Source: Trichuris trichiura | Lineage: Eukaryota; Nematoda; Enoplea; Trichinellida; Trichuridae | Length of the DNA stretch: 64,000 nt | Direction: 5' to 3' | NCBI GenBank assembly: GCA_037903355.1 | Contig: JBAJFE010000050.1 | Span: 744,001-808,000 of the forward strand | Part shown: piece by piece, positions 24,202 to 35,237 of the stretch | Layout: each line of letters begins with the position of its first letter | How positions within the stretch are numbered: position 1 is the first letter of the stretch | Program-made: the position numbers and the translations under genes | Notes under the pieces: model-generated | What the model saw: the letters and a program-made list of their open reading frames with translations, nothing else | The model's database searches: none | What the model was told of the DNA's origin: nothing

Positions 24202-24597
24202 ATGGCGACCATAAATCCCTATCTGAAATTGTACGCAGCAGACATTAAACAAAATTCCTCCCTGTCTGGAGATGAAAAAACTTTTCAGAATTTTGAACAT
24301 GACCTCTTAGACTATGATCCTGCTCAAAATCCTGAGCACCAATGGTTAGCATCATTATCCTGTATGGGTGCAATCCTGTTGTGGACGGTTACCTTGAGGG
24401 GCTGTTTGCGCTTCAGTCGTAAAGGTGCCTTTGCATTAGAGTTTTGGCGTAACTGCTCTTCTTCTTATTCATTTTTTTCGTTTTCTCTCCCATGCTTTGG
24501 TAATTGTTCCATGATTTTTTTGAACGCCTACATGTTTACGCGTAGTGTTAGCAATTTTACTTCAAAATATGCTCATAACCGTAAGGCGAAATTCTGA
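24202..24597 (+). CDS. Uncertain 131-codon open frame
   Basis: ATG at 24202, stop at 24595. The first 60 residues are soluble-looking (begins MATINPYLKLYAADI) and the rest is hydrophobic and Phe/Ser-rich. I do not recognise it. There is no paralogue in the window and no clear splice partner. It lies just left of a transposon-derived inverted repeat and may be an exon or a chance frame. Confidence 0.25.
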   Translation: MATINPYLKLYAADIKQNSSLSGDEKTFQNFEHDLLDYDPAQNPEHQWLASLSCMGAILLWTVTLRGCLRFSRKGAFALEFWRNCSSSYSFFSFSLPCFGNCSMIFLNAYMFTRSVSNFTSKYAHNRKAKF

Positions 24598-24984
24598 AAG
24601 GTCAAAATTTTGAATTACATTTTTAGCTGATCGTCTTTCTCCCACTTTCTCTCTTATGCTTCGTAATCCCGTACATACCGCTTCCACAACTCCTGAAGGC
24701 GCAGTCCAGAACATGATCTGCTCAACCATCTGTCAAACTTCTACAGTGTTCTTTCTCTCCCTCTGAATATGGGCATTTGTGCTCAGTACCAATTGTAATT
24801 AAGGCATTGAAATTTTACACTGATAAATGGAAGTATAGCGAACGTTAGTTGTACTCTATGTGGGTTATGTATTCAGCAGATTTTGCTGGAAGTTTACAAT
24901 AACAAGTAGTCGCCATTTTCCATGTAGTGCCACGTTTCTTTAACTTTGCACCTTAATATTCTGGACCGCATAACGCGAAAGCCA

Positions 24985-25679
24985 ATTTCATTTTTTGGCT
25001 TCTTTTTGTACGGATTTTCTATGTCCCGTTGAAAAACTTTTATTAATAAACTGTCCGTAGCTTTCGAATCCGAACTTGACCCGTCATCAGCGGTCTAAGA
25101 ATTGACGTATGAATAAAGTGCACTAGTAACGTGCAAGGTGTATAGCTGTTTAAAGACCAGTGTTTTAAAGTGGGCCTTGTAGTTTTTTTCTCTTTGTCTG
25201 TCAGCAGTTCGAGCGGGTGTATCCAATTTTAGTTGAGCGAGCAACAATTCGAGCGGGTTACAATATTCGTTCATGTTTCATTTATTTCCGCTCCTTTATC
25301 TCGGTTGTAGGTTGTGTTGTTTCTAATATACAGAGCTTCCCTAATTTTTCGTAAGCGTGCATTCTTTTCATAACATAAAACTTTTGCGCCAAGGCTTAGA
25401 TTGCAATGATGCGTGTTCCACAACAGCTGAGGCTAGTATTGCCTTCTCCATGGTGAACCTTGGATCTGATATTGGTCTTCCACGTTGTCTTGTGTGGTTG
25501 TTGCGCTTGCTGAGAATGTTTTTAGCGTTGTTATAAGTGGTTAACCCCTTTATGTGTTCATTGAATCTGTGTTCGAGGGTGTTGCCCGTTTCCCCAATGT
25601 ACACTCCTGAACAGGGACATTCGATTGCGTAGACTAATCCTGTCTTTTTGTTTTCTGGGATTTTCGTTTTGTTTTGTTT
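24985..25679 (-). mobile_element. Penelope-like element fragment, left arm (GIY-YIG end)
   Basis: Read on the minus strand, about 25679-25368 encodes a GIY-YIG endonuclease segment (VYAIECPCSGVYIGETG, then HRFNEHIKG), typical of the C-terminal domain of Penelope-like retroelements. A 2-base deletion relative to the right arm (near 25405) shifts the frame shortly after AVVEHAS, so this copy is broken. The reverse transcriptase is absent, as in 5'-truncated copies. 24985-25580 is a near-perfect reverse complement of 25680-26276; 25581-25679 belongs only to this arm. Confidence 0.8.
25062..25090 (-). ncRNA. Hammerhead-ribozyme-like core, left Penelope copy
   Basis: On the minus strand CTGATGA (25084-25090) is followed by a short stem and GAAA (25062-25065). 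Stem II pairs GGGTC with GATTC through two G-T wobbles. I did not resolve helices I and III. Hammerheads are known in Penelope-like elements, which supports the reading. Confidence 0.4.
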
Positions 25680-26276
25680 CCTCGAACACAGATTCAATGA
25701 ACACATAAAGGGGTTAACCACTTATAACAACGCTAAAAACATTCTCAGCAACGGCAACAACCACACAAGACAACGTGGAAGACCAATATCAGACCCAAGG
25801 ATCACCATGGAGAAGGCAATACTAGCCTCAGCTGTTGTGGAACACGCATCACATTGCAATCTAAGCCTCGGCGCAAAAGTTTTATGTTATGAAAAGAATG
25901 CACGCTTACGAAAAATTAAGGAAGCTCTGTATATTAGAAACAACACAACCTACAACCGAGATAAAGGAGCGGAAATAAATGAAACATGAACGAATATTGT
26001 AACCCGCTCGAATTGTTGCTCGCTCAACTAAAATTGGATACACCCGCTCGAACTGCTGACAGACAAAGAGAAAAAAACTACAAGGCCCACTTTAAAACAC
26101 TGGCCTTTAAACAGCTATACACCTTGCACGTTACTAGTGCACTTTATTCGTACGTCAATCTTTAGACCGCTGATGACGGGTCAAGTTCGGACCCGAAAGC
26201 TACGGACAGTTTATTAATAAAAGTTTTTCAACGGGACATAGAAAATCCGTACAAAAAGAAGCCAAAAAATGAAATT
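25680..26276 (+). mobile_element. Penelope-like element fragment, right arm
   Basis: Starts inside the GIY-YIG domain (EHRFNEHIKG) and stays open to a stop at 25987-25989, ending with the LRKIKEALYIR and YNRDKGAEIN signature usual for the tail of this family. A non-coding 3' region follows, with a hammerhead-like core (26170-26198), and the copy ends near AATGAAATT at 26276. The left junction is abrupt, joining directly to the other copy head to head. Confidence 0.8.
26170..26198 (+). ncRNA. Hammerhead-ribozyme-like core, right Penelope copy
   Basis: CTGATGA (26170-26176), one extra C, stem GGGTC..GACCC, then GAAA (26195-26198). This is the conserved core and stem II of a hammerhead. One unpaired base after CTGATGA is, as I recall, seen in Penelope-type hammerheads. 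Helices I and III were not resolved. Confidence 0.45.
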
Positions 26277-26655
26277 ATTTGGTCCTGTAAGAAGACACTA
26301 TATCTTCAAAGCCAATTTCAATGTTAACCTGTACTCAGGTTCAGTGAAGACTAACGCAGTGACGGATACCTGCTTTAACTGTAAATGTTGCTTGGGTGTA
26401 AAAACTACGCGCAAGTAAACCGTATTCTTAGAGAAGCAGAACGGAAAGAAAATAGGCTTTAGAAAATGTGATTATTTCTTGTATTGGATTCGTGGAAATG
26501 CAAACCTTTCTTTGAAACGGTTGTTGAGCGACTTCGCTGGCCGAATGGAGCTTATGATTCCTTTTTTGCTTACGAAGTTTACTGTTTCAATAACTGAAAG
26601 GTTGTATGAAAGCGCTAGCTCTTCTATCGCTTTTCAACAGCAAATTACCGCTGGG

Positions 26656-29600
26656 TTATTTGTCAAAAAATTTTAGAATACTCTCAAATGATCTCAAATG
26701 TATTCGATCACTTTTCTTCCCACGCGACAGTGACAGTTTAGCGCGTATCAAAGGTAGTACGTCGAAAAAGTCCGTAAAAACAGAATCCTTTGAGCCGGAC
26801 AAAGACGGAATATAGGTGCCATACAGTGTCCAGAGCCCACCGTGATTGCACACTAGTGGTGAGCCGATAGACTGAAAATTAATACCATATTTTATATGCA
26901 GAATGCATGAACAATAAACTCACGTGAACAACGTCAGTTTTGTTTGATTTATCCTTCAGATGCAAGCGTCGAATTCTTTCCTTAGAGTGAACAGCAATTG
27001 CACTTGCGCTTAAAGCCATTTCTCTTAGGCGAGCTCTTGAAACACCTGCATAACACCATACGGTAAAGACCTACATCGATTGATATATTTACCAGTTGTT
27101 TACATAGTTTCTGTCAGGCTGCATTACATTGGAGATAGAGTATTCTAACGTGGCCATGAAAATGAAGGAAGTTTTGCGGGTAAAAGTCTCCTGTGCTAAA
27201 CATTTTCTCGCGCAGAACGTTTAGCTCTTACCTTGCCTGTTCTCAGTCTTGAGTGTGAACTGTGGTCGCTGAGGGACCAGAATACTTTTCTCAGGCAAGG
27301 AATTTATACGCATGCTTAATTTAACGAAGTCGTATGTTAAGTTAGTCTCGAGATTTTCTCAACTTCTAGTGACACTGCAGTTTTTTATTTTTCAACAGAG
27401 AACCAAAGACTAAAACTTTTAAACTGATTTTAGCGTCAACGATTTTTAGAAACGTTTCACCAATGCTGTTTACTACATTAGAGATGCAATTATTATACAT
27501 GAAAGAAAATGTTTTTATAAACTACTGCTTCATGGAAGTTTTAAAAAAATAAGTAAAAGTTGTGGTATGTTCGCTTACCTTCTATTAATACACTGTAGTT
27601 GCTTTTTCCGGTCTGACGTCTTTCCACTTCGTAACCAGTAAGTATGCATTTTGAACTTGAAGGTGGTTTGCTTCGACTGGGCAAGCAAACCGGCATCACG
27701 TTTTCATTAAAGGGTACCTCTGGATAGAAGAATACAAATGCGACATCTTCTTGCGTATAATTTGTAACAGGCAGTGAATAAGTGGCTTTTGAAATTTTTG
27801 AATAGGGTCCATCCATTTGTCCATTAGGACCAATGCCAGTCAGCACCACCCATTCACCAATGTCTCCTTTACTACAACGACTTTAATTAGGGGCATCCCT
27901 TGTGAAGTAGACATTGAGTAGACTGAAAATAATGCTTCTTCAATAAGCGACTTTAAAGGCATAGCTTTTTATAGCGGGATAGTAATACTCCATGGATATT
28001 TATATCTTTATCTTATGACAGTATCCCGTTATAGTAGAACAAAACAATTTTTGGGAATTCTCACGGGTTATCCCCTGAGGGCTGGTTCGCAGCTAATCCC
28101 GGATGCTCCTGAGGGACGATAAAAGGTTCATTGTTGCGATATAACGAGTTACTGCCGTAAGATAAGGATATACATACCAATAAGCGACTTTCATATTAGA
28201 TTGACAACGTTTCACTTTTCAAATAGTTTAAGCGCAAGGCATTTCTGAGACTTATTATCACTCAGCTTGCATATGATGCAGCTTTCAGAGCTGACTACGC
28301 TGTGGAGTTGATATGACAAAAAATCTTCATTGCAAAGCAGTCTTCTTGCTTTCAGAACTAAGCTTGTTTCCTTGTCATGCGCCTTTTCTTCGCAGTAAAG
28401 AGAATCTATATCTTATCGATGAAGGAGCTGTCCTCACTGTTTATACCGTGCTTGCGAACAACATTATCTTGACATGATGTCAGCATCTCTGAAATCTGTA
28501 GAAATTATTGCTGCAGTGACATTCCACTGTTGCCTTCATTCTTTTCACATCAACAGGGCTGCCTTAAGCATTGCGCGAGCACCATATGGCTTTTTATTTC
28601 TATACTGTTTCTGAAATTTTCAGTCTTGCGAGTTATTCGTACCTTTGGCAGCTGGAGGACGTCACTACACCGAAACTGCTGTTTCGTTTTGATGTTGGAA
28701 TAAGCACTCCAGAGCAAACGTTGCCTCCTTTGTGCACTAGAAGAGCCATCCACGGGTGGTCATTAGTTTGGGCGTATTTTGCGTACGGTGCAGCAGGGTC
28801 TAACCGTGCTTCGGGCCTTCCACAGCCCACCAAATCTATGGGTTTGCCCTTATGAGCATTCGAAACCTAAAACTTTTGCTTTTGCAATATTTCACATCCA
28901 TATCCATGTTTCAACAGAATAAGCGACATTATTTTAATTATTTATGCCAGCTTTACTTTCTTGTATGTATACTCAAAAGAGGCAACAGCTGGTCTCTTAA
29001 GTTGAATTTCTCTTACTCATTTATGGCACCGTTATCGCTTATGTAGATAGGATTGGGTTGATTGGTGAAAAAGGAAGTATTTTGCTGCATGCATTTAAAA
29101 AGCAGCAATAATAAAATGACATACTGAAACAACACTTCATTCGTGTCTGCACATGACGAACCTGACAATCACTATTCCGCTTATCATATACGGTTACTGG
29201 AATAGCCAAGCGCTGTCACTACTAGAACATCTGATTACACAGACGAGTTACATAGCGTGACAGTTGCGAAAAACACTGCAAAAGAGCTTTTCTGACGAAG
29301 AAACTAATTAATTTCTGAATGTTGCGAGTAAAAAGCGGGAAATAGCAGCAGTAGCTTACATGCAAGGGTAAACGTTCTGATATAATCAAACTATTATGCG
29401 CAGGCTTTCTGGCATTCTTTCGTTGCAAAGAATTCTAAAAAGGGGTTAAAACTACGGCTTCAATTACAGTAGGGGTTCTTCTATGTACTGAAACCATGAC
29501 GGAAATTGAATCACTGCCATACCTGTCAATGATGTGCTCACAATCTACAGGGATCAAAGTTACTTTTCGGTCAAATGCCATCGGGTATTTGATGACCATA

Positions 29601-30090
29601 AAAGCAACATGCTGGCTTTGTAAGGTAATAAATAATAAGCAGTGATCTTTTAGTTTTGGTTAGCCATCGCCTGTCTGAATAAAACGCATAAAACATCTGT
29701 GCAGTTGTAAAGACAAAAGAGATTTCCGATAACTTCCTGTATATGCCAAACGAGAAATTTTTCCTTCGGCGAGGAGGACTGAACGAAAATAATATGCATC
29801 ACGTTCCTCCTCACATATTCGCGTATGTTTTTTGGGCTTGTCCTCACCCATTATTTTTCGAATTTTTTTGTTCTATTCCTTATAGAACGAGCTCAGAAAA
29901 AAGGCTGATAAGTTAGGGGATTTCTTAGAATGAAGCTTAATGGAAGAATAGAGATACTTGTCCTTTAACCCAACTTACCTGGGAACTTCATATGGCCGTT
30001 TACTAAAAGCTGTTCAATAAAGCGGAGCAGTATTCTCACCTTATAAAAGCCTGCTAGCAAAAGCAAAAAAGCTGATGACGCTGTGATCAT
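26656..30090 (-). CDS. Secreted chymotrypsin-fold protein P1, predicted inactive
   Basis: Five exons: 30040-30090 (17 codons, signal peptide MITASSAFLLLLAGFYK), 28643-28866, 27579-27871, 26924-27045 and 26656-26871, total 301 residues with consistent phases. The fold is that of S1A serine proteases: a CGRP-type N-terminal cysteine, HPWMALLVHKGG, VVTSSSC where proteases have the catalytic His (TAAHC), EDVAFVF keeping the Asp of the triad, NVMPVCLP, SKCILTGYE, and SIGSPLVC where GDSGGPLVC is expected. His57 is replaced by Ser and Ser195 by Ile. No IVGG activation site precedes the PW motif. Cysteines for the 1-122, 42-58 and 136-201 pairs remain. It is a serine-protease homologue that probably binds rather than cuts. 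It lies head-to-tail behind paralogue P2. Confidence 0.8.
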
Positions 30091-30854
30091 AGCGCGGGCA
30101 GTAATTTACAGCTATTCAATAGTTTTTGCCTTTTAACGACAAACTCCCATTAGCTCAAAAGTTATTTGCATTTAGGCATGTTTGTACGAAATGGTTTGCT
30201 TTTTGATAAAAACAAATAAAACCTCGTCGCTCTAAAACCAACCTTTATGACGTTAACAATGGATAGTCCGCCTTTTCAAGTAAATATTGACATTTTTGCT
30301 ATCGTAGATCGGACGAATACGAACGGGTCTATATAATTTTCTTATGCACATTATGCGGTTGCGTTAATCCTGTTTCTATAGAAGCTTTATTGCTGCAAAG
30401 TTTTATGATCTCTTCTACACAAACGCATTAACTAAACCGTATAATTGCAAATTCATAACGCTTCTGTTAATAACAAAAGCCACTCAAAGGGTACATGCAA
30501 TCCATTTACTCTAAGCAAAGCCGTGCCCACATTTTTGGTAAGTGTCCAGAAGGGAGTGGCTGTATCTTGTGGCATTGTTCTGATGAGCGACGCCTGTTAC
30601 TATGCCAAACTATGTTGGTGAAATCTTTGAAAATTTGCATATTTGCTGGAAACAAACCAGCAGCGTACGATTGCTGCTGTGGAAAAAATTCTGTTACTTT
30701 AGAAGTAGCTCTAATTACGTAAAGAAAGTTTAGCTCCGCTTTCTTGCTAGCAGCGTAGTCCGCTGTTTTACAGGTGCGCTATAGATTCTGTGCGCATATA
30801 GGAAAACGCTCTTATATGATCACAAGGGCTTTTATTTAATTTCGACGATTAAAA

Positions 30855-33633
30855 TTAACCAAGCGGATGTGGAGGCATACAACTTAAGAAATTCTTGAAT
30901 AAATGCTTGACTTCTTCGGCAAATCCAGGTTTAGTCGGCAGCTCCACTTCGCCCTCAATCAAAGGCAGCATATCGAAAGTGGGCAAGAAGATGGAGTGAT
31001 TTTGGGTGTACACAGATGAAAGGAAGGTGCCGTACACTGTCCATAAATTGTTGTGCAAGCACACCAACGGTGAACCTTGGCTCTGAAAACGTTAAGTCTT
31101 CTTTTACTTCGTTACGCACAGCACGAGTGTGGTTGTCTTACATGAGTTGCTCCTCTTTTGTCAAAAAGATCTTTGATTTTCAGGCGGTAGAGCCTATCAG
31201 TAGCGCCTGCTTTCCTTGATATTAAATTAGTTTCTTTTAGCTGAGCTTCTACAATATATGAATGACAGCATTATGCAACCATATTATTACCTCCTAACTG
31301 GCTGACAGACCACTTTAAGGCAACATGCTCTACTGAAAAGCAACTTTCTCATGAGGATTCTGACATAGATTAAAGTCTTGCTCCACAACAAGACTCTAGT
31401 TGGTATGCTAACAAATAAAGAATGTTTTCTAAGAACACTTGCGATAATGAGAAAGAGCTGCTATTTGCATGTCACTCCAACGCGAGTAAGTTAGCATTGT
31501 TTGATGCAGAAACTTCAATATTGTGACATTCTCGCTTACGTAGCAAACCAGACGCTCCACTTCCGTTTGTTTCGACTTTCCAGCCGGTAAGCACACATGG
31601 TGACCGTGGTGGTGGTTGACTTTGTCTGGGCAGGCACGCAGGTCTCACGTAATCATTAAACGTCACGCCTTTTTTTAAAAATATGAACGAAACGCCGTCT
31701 GTAGCTTCGCTTCTGTACGAATATGCCCCTACGGATTTTGAAATTGTTGTGTAATTTGCATGTATACGTCCGTCAGGGCCGATTCCCGTTACCACCTCCA
31801 AGTGATCTATGGATCCTTGGCTATAACAGTTTCAGCTGAAGCGACCACTATGAACGGATGATAAAATCTAATTTCTTCTAAACGCATATCCTTCATGACG
31901 TTTCATAAAGTCTATTAAAAGGGTGGGTGAAAATAGTCTGTTCTCACTATTATCTTATTGCCACTTTAATATTAGAGTTTTTGCAAGAGCCTTACAAACG
32001 TAAATGCTTGTCTTATGTATATCACTTATTTTCAAAATATAACGAGCAGAAGCATTACCCACCGTTGGCAGCTAGAAGAGGTCATTACTACCTTGCTACT
32101 ATTCTTATACCACATCGGAATTAGAATAGCAGTGCAAGGTGTCGTTTTTTTATTCATGATAAGAGCCATCCACGGATGGTGCGTAATATTTGCATTTTTC
32201 TCATCTGCTGTAGCGTTGAAGCTAGTTAGCGAAGATCGTCCACAATTGCCAACGTCAAGCGGTTCATAGCTATATGCATTCGCAGCCTAAACAATTTTCT
32301 CTAAAAGTACGTACAGCGCAAACGAATTTCTCAACACAGAATTGTTAGGCGAACTGATATATGGATTTTCAATGCTGCGCAGAAAAATGAATCTCAGTTT
32401 TCGTGGCTCAATGTTGAGACTGTACTGGCCATTAATTGTTGCTGATAATTGTTAGTTTAATTCGTGGATTCTGTATGCTGCCTACGTTGTAATGTTGGTT
32501 CCCATTTTGACAACACAGAATGTCCTAACGAAAAGTAAACTGCCTTGAACAAACAGTTTTGATAAATATATCACGTCGTGCAGTTCCTAATGAAGTAAGT
32601 CACTCCTACACCTAACAGAAGCACGTTTGGACTATTTACTTGTAGTATGTTAAATACGACTAATCTTAGAGAGGGTCGTATTGAGTAATCAACAAAAGTT
32701 TCAAGTAAAGGCGAGACCGTCATTCGCTTGCTTAACATGGAGATGATAGTATTTATCTATACTAACGCTTTGACTACTTAAGTAGCACGAAAGAATGATT
32801 GTAGGAAAACGCGACAACAAAAACTGTTTTTTGGTGAAAATGCTCTGTGCCCGTTGCCATTGAAACGTAAAAACTGCAGAGCTTGGAGCATATTGTTGCC
32901 CCAAAAGGCGAAAGACCTTCGCGAAAGCAAACTTACGAGTAAGCGTATCAACACACTATTTGTTTATTTATGAGAACGTTCGAGGTAAAATATTAATTCC
33001 AGCCATAATTTTTCAATTTGTTCAGTCATTTTTTACGTCAATTGCACCGATTCTAGCAATTTAAAAGTTGCACATATTAATTGCATAAAAATCACTACAA
33101 CACTAGGAAACTTCATTTTCATAAGTAAATTATCGCGTAGCTCACGGTTTGTGTGCCCTTTCACGCCGACGTTCTCCTAGAACTCCCAAGTGCCCAGCCA
33201 GCCCTCGAATGTTGTCAGAGCCGTTTGCTCACCCTTTATTAGTCCTGATTGTCTCAGCGTCGACTGAACAGCATGACCTGCCCATTTAGGTCCTGTTGAC
33301 TCTGTGAGTATCGACTTCGCGGCTCCATGATGATCTTGAGGCCCGCGGACAAAGAAAGGGCTTCTATTCGTTGTTCCTCTCGTCCTAGTAACTTCTGCTA
33401 GCGATCCTTGCCCTCCGGAGATCCAGCGATTCCGGCGCCTCCAAAAAATTTACCAGTGCCCCCCGGAGAACCTTTGGTGTAGCTGATTTGACGGCAGTGC
33501 ACTTTGCTATTAGGTTCTCGACTTTAAATTACAGTTGTATTCAAAAAACTGATTTCGGCGATTAGCGAAACGATATTCTCACCGTGAACAGGCTGGCAAC
33601 CACTATTAGACTCAACGATATGATAAACGCCAT
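30855..33633 (-). CDS. Secreted chymotrypsin-fold protein P2, predicted inactive
   Basis: Exons 33583-33633 (17 codons, MAFIISLSLIVVASLFT), 32063-32286, 31540-31820, 31142-31248 and 30855-31082, total 296 residues. Exon sizes 1 and 2 are identical to P1 (51 and 224 nt) and all phases agree, so the two are tandem duplicates. Motifs: NCGRSS, HHPWMALIM, VVMTSSSC (His57 to Ser), TDGVSFIF (Asp102 position is Gly), YVRPACLP, CVLTGWKV and SQGSPLVC (Ser195 to Gln). All three triad residues are therefore gone. NIT and NYT are candidate glycosylation sites. A TATA box lies at 33688-33694. Intron 1 is about 1.3 kb and holds a GC-rich block (33160-33490). Confidence 0.8.
33160..33490. other. GC-rich island within intron 1 of P2
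   Basis: Markedly richer in G and C than the AT-rich flanks. The minus strand has a broken frame with Arg/Glu-rich words (GREEQRIEALS) interrupted by stops. It looks like a remnant of inserted DNA, perhaps a retroelement, but no family is recognisable. Confidence 0.4.
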
Positions 33634-33687
33634 TCTGTCGACGTTGTCAACTGAATACAATGGATTCATTTCTGTACATTTCAGTAC

Positions 33688-33694
33688 TTTTATA
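33688..33694 (-). promoter_or_regulatory. TATA box of P2
   Basis: TATAAAA on the minus strand, 55 bp upstream of the ATG at 33633, the spacing shared with the cystatin-like genes. Confidence 0.6.
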
Positions 33695-33845
33695 GAATAC
33701 TAGAAGCAATTACTCTCTGGGTTGATGTATTTGCTCATTTACGTAACGCCCTAATGCCAAATTGGATTACTCGCACCGTGCTTGGAAGGTAAACGACTTC
33801 TTTCACAACGTATTTCAACTCACGTAGTCGTAATTACGCTTTAGA

Positions 33846-34080
33846 CCAGGGGTGGGGAACTTCCGGCCTGCGAGACAATTTTCAGCCCACGCGTTGGGGC
33901 AACCGCGCATGGATGCGAGATTCAGTGAAATGTGATTGTGGGATGTCATTTTTCATAATGCAATGGACGTATTGTATGTCAATCCTAGTAATAACATAAA
34001 TCTTGCGTAACAAGCTGGGAGCATCAAGCTGGCTTGGAAGATTGCGTTGCTGACAGCTCTCTGTACACAAACCGCCATTG
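33846..34080 (-). mobile_element. Possible hAT-type transposon end
   Basis: CAGGGGTGGGGAACTTCCGG at about 33846 resembles the CAGGGGTGGGCAA.. termini of hAT elements. The adjoining minus-strand frame (34070-33882, containing SQLDAPSLLRKIYVITRID) could be a transposase C-terminal fragment. The other end was not found. Confidence 0.35.
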
Positions 34081-34799
34081 TTAGTCCTCAGTAATTAGCA
34101 GTAGGCGCCACTATAGTGCGTGTGCGCGCATCAGTAGCGTGGCGTAGCGATGCGTCGTTTGAGATAACGATGTGAGAATATACCGTACGTTTCGGAACTG
34201 CTCGTGTTTCGTCGTCAGCAGTGTTGGGGAGAAGGTGTTTATTCAGTAATGGGTTTATATAGCGCATGGGTACAATGGGTGTTTGATTAGTTGGGTAGGG
34301 CGCAGCATTGGAATTTATTAATTGGCGCAGCCCATACTTCACTAACCTCCACGCCATTGTCGCGATTGATAGTGGAGTTGCTCTGAAAAAAAATTGGGTT
34401 ACTGTATATTGATGGCCTACTAAATTAACGAAATGACGAAGTTAAGTTTTAATTGCAAAACTGTGAATTTTCTTTAAATTCTTTGGTTAAAGGCGCGGAT
34501 GGGGTACTTATGTTAGCTTATATCAACCGTAACCGTACGTAGGATGTGTATGAATAGACGCGTATAATTTCATTGTAGACTTCAGTTATGAAGAAAAGTT
34601 AGTATTGCTCGTAGCACTATGGGTGCTTAAAGATAAGCAGAGTACGTTTCGGGAAAGGGTAACTTTAATTTTTTTCTGCTACTTTAAAGCAGCGCGGCAC
34701 AACTTTAATTCTGCTTCTGTTTTGAAGTGTGAAGCTGTTGGGAAGGTGACAGAATAACGTCAGTGGAGCATAACTTGGGGATACCTGAGCAGAGTCAAC

Positions 34800-35237
34800 A
34801 TGTCTTCTCCTCCAAGCGAGGACAGCAAGAAGTTAACCGGGAATGAAAAGTCAGAAAAGGAATCTGAAGCTAGCAGCGCTGCTGAGCAAAGCAGTGCAGC
34901 TGAGCAAAGCAGTGCAGCCGAGCAAAGCAGTGCAGCTGAGCAGAGTAGTGCTGCACGCAGCGCAAGTAAAAGCGAAGTATCTATAAAAATGCAGAGTGAC
35001 GATGATACCTCTGCAAATCAAGATACGAGCGCAGCGACGAGCCAGTCGAAACAATCTAAGACGGATAAAGCTAGTTCCAGTGAGAAGAAAGAAAAAGGTG
35101 AGGATGAAGCATCCAATACGGAAAGCGGAACAAAAGCTGACGTCGCAGATAGGAAAAAGTATCTTTCCAAGTTGTTTCTAACACTTACAATCTTGTCGGT
35201 ATGGTTGGCATCCATCGCATTCCTCTTTTACTTCTGA
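34800..35237 (+). CDS. Ser/Glu-rich protein with C-terminal membrane anchor
   Basis: Single-exon frame of 145 residues starting at the ATG at 34800. Residues about 27-50 are a tandem repeat of SSAAEQ encoded by 18-bp DNA repeats. Residues 50-118 are Ser, Lys, Glu and Thr-rich and probably disordered. Residues about 121-145 (YLSKLFLTLTILSVWL and onward) form one hydrophobic helix at the extreme C terminus, preceded by RKK. With no signal peptide this is the layout of a tail-anchored membrane protein with a cytosolic head. Family unknown. The repeat number is likely to vary between individuals. AATAAA occurs at 35524-35529. Confidence 0.65.
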   Translation: MSSPPSEDSKKLTGNEKSEKESEASSAAEQSSAAEQSSAAEQSSAAEQSSAARSASKSEVSIKMQSDDDTSANQDTSAATSQSKQSKTDKASSSEKKEKGEDEASNTESGTKADVADRKKYLSKLFLTLTILSVWLASIAFLFYF

